DNA from: Propionibacteriaceae bacterium
GTDB lineage: Bacteria; Actinomycetota; Actinomycetes; Propionibacteriales; Propionibacteriaceae
Reading direction: 5' to 3'
Length of the DNA: 8,404 nt
Assembly: GCA_003451975.1 (NCBI GenBank)
Contig: DMIX01000397.1
Coordinates: 1-8,404, forward strand
The notes under the pieces are model-generated. The model was not told where the DNA came from. It ran no database searches and saw only the letters and a program-made list of their open reading frames with translations. Position 1 is the stretch's first letter. Each line of letters opens with the position of its first letter. The position numbers and the translations under genes are program-made. Shown here piece after piece: positions 1 through 7,400 of this stretch.

Positions 1-64
1 CAGCTGTCACCTCAACCCGTTCCCAGAGCCAACAGACCCGTTCCCTGAGCCTGTCGAAGGGCGC
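1..64. repeat. Intergenic direct repeat, copy A (partner 171-213)
   Basis: Bases 1-24 (starting CAGCTGTCACC) are identical to 171-194. Bases 37-64 (CCCGTTCCCTGAGCCTG through GGGCGC) match 186-213 with one mismatch. Copy A differs from copy B by a 21-base insertion that duplicates CCCGTTCCC (16-24 and 37-45). The CCCTGAGCCTGTCGAAGGG core resembles a motif I recall as widespread in intergenic regions of high-GC bacteria, from memory and not searched. Confidence 0.8.
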
Positions 65-116
65 CACATCCCCCAGACAGCGATCAACGGCTACCCACAA
101 CTGGGCAGTTCGGTGC

Positions 117-158
117 GGAGGTTTCGAGACGCTCGCTGCACTCACTCCTCAACCAGCC
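117..158. repeat. REP-like intergenic element
   Basis: The element runs from GGAGGTTTCGAGACGCTCGC to CTCAACCAGCC. Its outer ends are complementary (GGTT 120-123, AACC 151-154), and it holds an inner CGAG/CTCG stem (125-128, 132-135). It resembles the abundant GGTTTCGA..GCTCGCT..CTCAACCAGC family I recall from Actinobacteria. That assignment is from memory and no search was made. Confidence 0.55.
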
Positions 159-170
159 GATCACAACGAA

Positions 171-213
171 CAGCTGTCACCTCAACCCGTTCCCTGAGCC
201 TGCCGAAGGGCGC
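171..213. repeat. Intergenic direct repeat, copy B, abutting the serB stop
   Basis: This is the shorter form of the repeat at 1-64. It ends four bases before the serB stop codon, and its CCTGAGCC core supplies one arm of the hairpin at 193-222. Confidence 0.8.
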
Positions 214-222
214 TGGCTCAGG
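193..222 (-). terminator. Hairpin overlapping the serB stop codon, candidate terminator without a T-run
   Basis: CCTGAGCC (193-200) and GGCTCAGG (215-222) form a perfect 8-bp inverted repeat. Inside the 14-base loop, GCC (202-204) can pair with GGC (209-211) around a tetraloop. The serB TGA (218-220) lies in the outer stem. No T-run follows on the minus strand, so intrinsic termination is uncertain. It could instead be a 3'-end-stabilising hairpin or part of the adjoining repeat element. Confidence 0.45.
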
Positions 223-1429
223 CCTTAGGCGTGTCCTCGACTGCGGCGCGCATGGCAGCAGCGTCCTCAACTTCTTCTCGCGACAGCCCGAGCAGGAATA
301 GCACCGCGTCCAGATAGGGCAGGTTGAGCGAGGTGTCCGCCGAAGCCCGGACGGTCGGCTTGGCGTTGAAGGCGATCCCCAGGCCGGCGGCGCTGAGCAT
401 GTCCAAGTCGTTGGCGCCGTCGCCGATGGCGATAGTGCGGGAGAGCGGCAGTCCTTCGGCAGTCGCCCATTCGCGCAGCTTGGCGGCTTTCGCGGCTCGG
501 TCGACGATGGCGCCCGACACCCGTCCGGTGAGCTTCCCGTCGGCCACTTCCAGGGTGTTGGCGTGCACATAGGTGATACCCAGATCGGCGGCCAGCGGCG
601 CTACGATCTCGGTGAAGCCACCGGACACCACACCAATCGACAGCCCCAGATCGCGCAGCGTTGCCACCAGGGTGCGGGCGCCGGGGGTGAGCCGAACAGC
701 GGCCCGCACCTCATCGAAGACACTCACCGGCAGCCCAGCCAGCACCGCGACTCGCTCGCGAAGACTGTCAGCGAAGTCGATCTCGCCAAGCATGGCCCGT
801 TCGGTGACCTGCCGCACCTGTTCCTCACACCCGGCGTGGGCGGCGAGCAGCTCGATCACTTCATCTCGAATCAACGTGGAATCGACGTCCATCACGACCA
901 GCCGGCGGCCTTGGCGGGCCAACCCTGCCGGGGACACCGACACATCGAAACCGGCCTCAGCAGCAGCCTTCACCAGTGCTGGACGCAGTCGATCTACCTC
1001 GGCCTGGGAGACCCAGAACTCCAAGCTGGTCAATGGGGTGCGCGAGAGCCGTCGGCTGCGGTCGATGTTGCCACCGTGTTCGGCAATGACGGCGGTGGTG
1101 ACCGCCACGTGGCCGGTCAGCAGCGGTCGCCCCAGGATCGTGACGATGACGCGATTGTGCCGGGGCGGATTGTCGCCGATTCCTTCGGTGATCGAGACAG
1201 TCAGTCCCAGCCGGGCACAGGCACCGGCCAGCCGGTCTTCCACCGCATCCAGGCCACCGTCAGGAACTCCGAGCAACACGCCGATGCTGAGCTGACCGCG
1301 CACCACGGTCTGTTCCAAGTCGAGAATCTCGGCGTCGGCTCCGGCCAGGGCAGCCATCACCCGAGTCAACAAGCCGGGTGCATCGGTTCCGGTGATGGTG
1401 GCGGCGAGCGAGTGCCCGGGGTCGGTCAT
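218..1429 (-). CDS. serB: Phosphoserine phosphatase with two N-terminal ACT domains (SerB2-like)
   Basis: This enzyme hydrolyses O-phospho-L-serine to L-serine, the last step of the phosphorylated serine pathway in the cytoplasm. The 403 residues comprise two ACT domains (about 8-80 and 92-165) and a HAD-family phosphatase domain (about 174-385). HAD motif I is DVDSTLI, with D181 as the expected nucleophile and D183 as general acid/base. Motif II is the SGG at 269-271, the motif III lysine is probably K314 or K317, and motif IV is GDGANDLD with D337 and D341. Length and layout match mycobacterial SerB2 (about 409 aa). The ACT glycines G19 (in APGL) and G106 (in LTGH) fall where serine-sensing glycines sit in that family, so serine feedback is plausible but inferred. 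The ATG at 1427-1429 is the only sensible start, because an in-frame TGA lies four codons upstream (1442-1444). All catalytic motifs are intact. Confidence 0.96.
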   Translation of the reverse strand: MTDPGHSLAATITGTDAPGLLTRVMAALAGADAEILDLEQTVVRGQLSIGVLLGVPDGGLDAVEDRLAGACARLGLTVSITEGIGDNPPRHNRVIVTILGRPLLTGHVAVTTAVIAEHGGNIDRSRRLSRTPLTSLEFWVSQAEVDRLRPALVKAAAEAGFDVSVSPAGLARQGRRLVVMDVDSTLIRDEVIELLAAHAGCEEQVRQVTERAMLGEIDFADSLRERVAVLAGLPVSVFDEVRAAVRLTPGARTLVATLRDLGLSIGVVSGGFTEIVAPLAADLGITYVHANTLEVADGKLTGRVSGAIVDRAAKAAKLREWATAEGLPLSRTIAIGDGANDLDMLSAAGLGIAFNAKPTVRASADTSLNLPYLDAVLFLLGLSREEVEDAAAMRAAVEDTPKA

Positions 1430-1471
1430 GACGGGATTGTGTCACGCCCCTCGGGCACTCGCCGATGACAC
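1430..1471 (-). other. 42-base gap between the giant gene and serB
   Basis: This gap runs from the giant gene's TAG to the serB ATG. A weak imperfect stem (TCGG at 1451-1454 with CCGA at 1462-1465, 7-base loop) is too short to call a terminator and has no T-run. I see no convincing -35/-10 pair on the minus strand here, so serB is either co-transcribed with the giant gene or read from a promoter inside the giant gene's 3' end. Confidence 0.6.
1447..1452 (-). promoter_or_regulatory. Possible serB ribosome binding site (GAGGGG), poorly spaced
   Basis: On the minus strand GAGGGG is the only purine-rich Shine-Dalgarno-like run upstream of the serB ATG, but 17 bases separate them, well beyond the usual 5-10. 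Translation may therefore start inefficiently or depend on ribosomes terminating at the giant gene's stop 42 bases away. Confidence 0.3.
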
Positions 1472-4400
1472 CTACCAGTTGACACTCACCGGCGTCGATC
1501 GCTGTGTGGTGGTGCCGTCGCCTAGCTGGCCGTAGGTATTGGCGCCCCAACACTTCACACCGTCGGCGAGCACCGCACAGGTGTGATCCAAGCCTGCATC
1601 GATCTTCATTGCACCACTAGCCAGGCCTGTGACCGCCGCAGGCGTAAGAGCGGCCGATGGTGCGGTGCCGTCCCCCGCCTGACCGACACTGTTGTCGCCC
1701 CAACACTTCACCGCGTCGGACACGATGGCACAGATATGCCCCCTACCCGCAGCCATCGCTGTCACATTGCTGGTCAGCCCCGAAAGGGAAAGCGGCGTCA
1801 AGCGGCTGTCGGTCGTACCATCCATCAGTTGATGGGCGAAGTTGGCTCCCCAGCACTGTGCTGCGCCGGAAACAATCGCACAGCTCGTCGCGCCGCCGGT
1901 GATGATCGCGCTGACCCCACTGGAAAGACCAGTGACGGCCACTGGCGTGGAGCTGTTGGTAGTTGTGCCATCGCCCAACTGACCATAGCCGTTCCAGCCC
2001 CAACACTTCACCGCGCCAGACACCGCAGCACAGCCGAAGTAGTTCGCGAAAGACACTGCTGTCACATCGCTGCTGAGACCGGACACGGACACCGGAGTGG
2101 AGCTGTTGGTAGTTGTGCCATCGCCCAACTGACCATAGGCGTTCCAGCCCCAACACTTCACCGCACCAGACACCACAGCACAGGAGGAGTATGCGCCAGC
2201 AGCAACCGCAGTGGCACCGCTCGACAACCCGGACACCGTCACCGGCGTGCTGCTCATCGTGGCGGCACCATTGCCCAGATCACCGTACCCGTTTCCGCCC
2301 CAGCACTTCACGGCACCCGACACGACCGCGCAAGTCTGGTCATCGCCAGCCGAAATTGCTGTGACGCCGCTGCTCAGGCCCTCCACACCGAGGGGAACCG
2401 AACTACTGGTAATCAGCAGGTCCACCCCTAGTTGTCCCGAAGTGTTCGAGCCCCAACACACCGCACCACCCGACACGATCGCGCAGGTATGCGATTTCCC
2501 ACTGGTGATCGCCGACGGAGCTGCCACTTCGATGGTCAGCGACTGCGTCACCGTGTTGTCGTGGGCGTCGGTCACGGAGAGTTGCATCGCAGCGGTCTCC
2601 CCCGGCGTGGACAAGGTTCCTGACACGACACCTGTAGCACCATCCAGGCTGACCCCTGCCGGTAGGTCTGTAGCCGACCAGACATACGGCGTGGTACCTC
2701 CAACCGCAGCCAGGGGGTGGCTGAACGCAACACCCGGCATCACAGTCAGCGGGCTCGTTGTCGCGAAGGCGAGTGCCTTTCCGACAACGAGGGGGACGTA
2801 GCGGCTATGGGTTCGAGCCTTGGCATCTCTCACCTGGATCAGCATGTTGTAGGAGTTGGCCGTTGTCGGCGTGCCGGAAATCACTCCGGTGGTCGAGTTC
2901 AGGGTTAGTCCAGCGGGCATGGTGAACACCGATGACCAGGTGTACGGCGCAGTTCCACCAGACGCCTCCAGCGTGGCATTTACCGGATCGCCGACCACCG
3001 CGGCGGGCAGACTCTCAGTGGCAACCAACAGCGGTTCGGAGATGTCCATCGTCATCACCTTGGACGCGGTCTTGCCATCGCTGTCGGTGACAGTAACCGT
3101 CACATTTGGCATTTCCGCGGCCGTCGGAGTTCCGGAGATCACACCAGCGCTGCTGATCGACAATCCGGTCGGCAGGTTCGTCGCGGTCCACGAATACGGA
3201 CTATGTCCCCCCGCTCCGTTCAAAGTGGCCGAGTATGCCGTACCCACGCTGCCCACCGGCAGGGTTGCGGTGGCAATCGACAGTCCCGGGCCAACGGTCA
3301 GACTGAGATTCTTGGACGCGGTTTTGCCCTTGTTGTCGGTCACCGTGATCGTGACCGTCTTGGTCCCGGCGGTCGTCGGCGTTCCGGAGATCACTCCGGT
3401 CGAGGAGGCGACCGACAAACCGGTCGGCAAGTTGGTCGCCGACCAGGTGTACGGAGTCGTGCCCCCGGCACCGGCGAGGGTGACCGAGTACGCGGTATCA
3501 ACTACGGCACTGGTCAAGCTGGTGGTGCTGATCGACACTGCGGGTCCGATCGTCAAGGCGAACGTTTCCGAATCGGTCTTCCCAGTATCATCGGTCACCG
3601 TCACGGTCACATTCGGTGTCGCCACGGCAGAGGGGGTTCCCGAGATCACGCCCGTGGTGGTGTTCATCGACAGCCCCGACGGCAATCCCGTTGCCGCCCA
3701 GGTGAACGGCGAGGTGCCTCCGGTGGCGGTCACAGTGAAGGAGTAGGCAGTGCCTACCACCGCGTTGGAGAGGCTGGCGGTGCTGATCGAGACAGCAGGC
3801 CCGACGCTCAACGTCACCGTCACCGAATCAGTCTTGCCCTTGTCGTCGGTCACCGTGATGGTCACGCTCGGGGCTTCCTCGGCAGACGGAGTTCCCGAAA
3901 TCACGCCGGTCGAAGTGTTCAGACTCAACCCCGACGGCAGACCCGTTGCCGCCCAGGTGTAGGGCGTAGTGCCACCGGTACCGGCCACCGTGACCGAATA
4001 GGCCGTGCCCACCACCGCATTCGGCAAACTCGTGGTGCTGATCGACACCGCCGCGCTCACCGCAAGGGTGTAGGTCCTCGACACCGTCCGGTTGAGCGCG
4101 TCGGTCAGTGTCATGGTGACGCTCACCGGGCCTGCCTCAATCGGGGTTCCCGAAATCACACCGGTATCACTGTCCAGGCCCAATCCGGCAGGCAAGGCAC
4201 TCCGGTCCCAGGTGTAGGGCGTGGTTCCACCAGCCCCGGCCACGGTAGCGCTGTACGTCTCGCCCACGACGGCATCGGGCAGGCTCTCTGTCGTGATCGC
4301 TAGGGGCACGATCACCGACAGGCTGAACGCATCGAAGGCCTGCTGGCCGTTGGCGGCCGTCACCGTGATGTCGACCGTGGAGGTGCCCACCTCGTCCGGA

Positions 4401-7400
4401 GTGCCGGAGATCACACCGGTGGCGGTGTCCAGACTCAGCCCACTGGGCAGGCCGGATGCTGCCCAGGTGTAGGGCGCTAGGCCACCGGTTGCGGCCAGTG
4501 TCAGGCTGTAGGCCACGCCCACCCCTGCCTCGGGCAGGCTGGTGGTGGTTATCGAGACGGCCGGTCCGATCGTCAAGGTCAACGAACGCGAAGCGGTCTT
4601 GTCGTTGGCGTCGGTGACGGTCACCGACACTTCCGCAGTGCCCACGTCGGCGGTGGAGCCAGAGATCAGGCCGGTGGTGGAATCCGCATTGAGTCCGTTG
4701 GGTAGCCCGGTCACCGACCAGTTGTAGGGCGCGGAACCACCGGAGGCACTCAGGGTTGTGCTGTAGGCGACTCCGGAAATGCCGCCGGGAAGGCTGACTG
4801 TACTCACCGACACTGCCGGGATCACGACGAGGCTCAACACCTTGGTCGCGGTCTTGGCGTTCGCGTCATGAATGGTGAACGTCACCGACGTCGTGCCTGC
4901 TGTGGTCGCGGTTCCGGTGATCGCTCCGGAGGAGCTGTTGAGGCTCAGCCCGGCGGGCAGAGCCGTTGACGACCACGTGTAGGGCGCTGTGCCACCGCTA
5001 CCACTGAGGGTCGCGGTGTAGGCGGTGCCCACTACCGCCGACACCAACTCAGTGCTCGCCACGCTCACCGACGGATTCACCGTCAGGTCGAAATCGGCGA
5101 TGGCACCCTTGCCGTTGGCGTCAGACACCGTGACCCTGACTTGCCAAAGCCCCGTCGATGTCGGCGTGCCCGAAATCACCCCGGTCGCAGCCGAGTACGA
5201 CAGTCCGGTGGGCAGGCCCGATACCGACCAGGTGTAGGGGGCGGTGCCGCCGGCAGCGGTCACGGTGGTGGCATAGGCGGTTCCCTTCACTGCTGCGGGG
5301 AGGGAACCGGTGCTGATCGATATCGCTGGCCCGACCACCAGGGAAACGTCGGTGAGCGCGCCTGCAGCGTCAGCATCGGTGACCATCAGACTCACCAGGA
5401 AAGTGCCTTCTACGCTCGGGGTGCCGGAGATTTGGCCGGTGGAGGCGTTGATACTCAATCCTGCGGGTAGGCCACTGGCTGACCAGGAGTACGGGGCGCG
5501 TCCACCAGTCGCAGCTGCGGTGGAGTTGTACGCAGTGCCCTTCACTGCGTTGGGCAGACTGGTGGTGCTGATGGCGACCGCCGGTCCAACCACCAGCGTG
5601 TAGTCCTGACTCGCGACGCGATCATTGGCGTCGGTGACGCTCACGGTGAGCGGATAGTCGCCCGCCGTTGTGGGGGTTCCGGAGAGAATGCCGGTGGCAC
5701 TGTCTACGGTCACGCCGTCCGGCGTTCCCTGCACTGCCCAGGTGTACGGCGTCGTGCCGCCGTCGGCGCCCAGCGTCGTCTCGTAGGCGGTGCCGACGAT
5801 GGCGTCAGGCACGCTTGTTGTCGTCACCGCCACGGCGGCTCCGATCACGAGTTGCAGCGGGGTAGTCGCGGTCTTGCCGTTGGCATCGCTGACGGTGAAC
5901 TCGACGTTCGCAATGCCCGCCTGCGTCGGCGTCCCGGTGATGGCACCGGCACTCGACAGGCTCAGGCCGTCGGGCAGTCCGGTCTGGCTCCAGCTGTAAT
6001 CGGGAACGCCACCTGCGGCTTCGAGCGTCGCAGCATAGGCGCTACCGACTTCCCCGCGATCCATAGTCACTGTGGCGATCGAAACGCCAGCTTTGACCAC
6101 TAGGTCGAAGACCCGGGTGTCGCTCTGACCGGTGCCGTCGGTAGCGGTGATCGTCACCGATTCGGTACCAGCCGTAGTGGGAACTCCTGTGATCGCGCCG
6201 CTGACCGGGTGGATGCTCAGCCCCGCGGGCAGATCGGTGGCGCTCCACTGATAGGGAGCGAGGCCACCGCTGACGCTCATGGTGAGGTCGTAGTCGTAGC
6301 CGACCATGCCGTCGGTCAGCGTGGTGGTGGTGATCGTGGTGGCATTGCCGACCTCGACGGCATAGTTCGCAGAATCAGTGCGGCCCATGCCATCGGTGAC
6401 CGTGGCGTGAACACTGAAGCTGCCCTCAGCGCTGGGGGTGCCCTCGATCAGACCGGAGTCAGCATTCAGGCTCAGGCCATCGGGCAGGCCCGTCGCCGAC
6501 CAACTGTAGGGAAGGGTGCCCCCTGCGGCTTCAAGCTGGGCAGTCATGGCATGACCCACGATGCCGTCGGGCAGCGCTGTGGTCGAGATCGACACCACCG
6601 GGCGGATCTCCAGCGACACGGTGACAGTGTCGGTCTTGGCGTGGTCGTCGGTCACGGTGAGCTGAACCGAGAAGGTCCCTGATTCAGTCGGAGCGCCGGT
6701 GATCGTGTGGCCGGAGACGCTCAGCCCGGCCGGTAAACCCGAGGCCGACCAGGAGTACGGCGTCGTGCCACCGGATGCGGCCAGGTTCGCTGAGTACTCT
6801 TCTGCAACTACTCCGGTAGCCAGGCTGGTGGTGGTCACCGCGACCGCCGGGGCGATGATCAGCTCCACCGAGCCGGTGTCTGTCTTGGCATGATCGTCAG
6901 TCACCGTGAGCTGAATGGCGAAAGTACCGGCAACACTCGGGGTACCCGTGATGCTGTGGCCCGACACGCTGAGGCCTGCGGGCAAACCGGAAGCCGACCA
7001 GGCATACGGAGTCGTGCCACCGGACGCGGCCAGGTTCGCGGAGTAATCCTCACCAACGATGCCGTCGGCCAAACTGGCGGTTGTCACCGACACGGCCGCA
7101 CCGATACTCAACGACACCGTGGCGGTATCGGTAGCGCCGTTCTTATCGGTCACCGTCAGCTGCACCGAGGCGGTCCCGGTCGCCGTCGGTGTACCGGAGA
7201 CCACGCCGGTGGCGGCATTCAGAGTCAGCCCTGTCGGCAACCCGGTCGCAGACCAGGTGAACGGTGCCCGACCCGAATCAGCAGCTAGCGTCGCGGAGTA
7301 GGAATCATCAACCACACCGGCCGGCAGCGCACTGGTCGTGATCTCCGGAGCCGGCGGCTGCTCCGCAGCCGGATAGACGGTAATCGGATAGGCCCGGCTG

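Larger units (their letters stand above)
1..217. other. Intergenic region downstream of serB, no convincing gene
   Basis: Apart from the direct repeats, the REP-like element and the hairpin, bases 65-116 show nothing recognisable. The only reading frame of any length here (113-301, plus strand) runs into serB antisense, is Arg/Ser-rich, and looks like a chance frame through the repeats. Confidence 0.65.
1475..2512 (-). repeat. Seven RCC1-type repeats forming a predicted seven-bladed propeller (B1-B7)
   Basis: Boundaries are B1 2363-2512, B2 2213-2362, B3 2063-2212, B4 1913-2062, B5 1763-1912, B6 1610-1762 and B7 1475-1609. B1-B5 are exactly 50 aa, B6 is 51 and B7 is 45, truncated just after STPVSVNW. 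The blade pattern is TA..AG...(T/S)CA(V/I)[18 protein letters not shown] followed by STPV.V.GLSSGV. Seven is the blade count of the canonical RCC1 fold, so this is probably a complete propeller and not a fragment. Each blade has exactly two Cys in a C-x8-C pattern. B5 ([12 protein letters not shown]) and B6 (GQAGDGT) are the most diverged. In bacteria such domains occur in secreted and surface proteins, and the binding partner here is unknown. Confidence 0.93.

Noticed and set aside
1451..1465. Hairpin between the giant gene and serB as a terminator
   Set aside because: It has only four base pairs around a 7-base loop, with no T-run.
563..1468. Long plus-strand frame (301 aa) opposite serB
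   Set aside because: It is fully antisense to a gene with complete HAD and ACT motifs, is rich in Gly/Gln/His/Arg, and shows no recognisable domain. This is typical of a chance frame opposite GC-rich coding sequence.
1479..1484. TTGACA on the plus strand as a -35 promoter element
   Set aside because: There is no -10-like sequence at suitable distance, and no plus-strand gene follows. It lies in the last codons of the giant gene.
1743..2156. Minus-strand 137-aa frame with repeated [14 protein letters not shown]
   Set aside because: It is an out-of-frame reading of the RCC1 repeats. The repetition follows from the near-identical B3/B4 DNA.
2856..4303. Overlapping plus-strand frames (up to 366 aa) with a periodic [12 protein letters not shown] motif
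   Set aside because: The periodicity is the 255-bp Ig repeat read in antisense. The motif is the complement of the conserved GVISGTP segment and carries no independent support.
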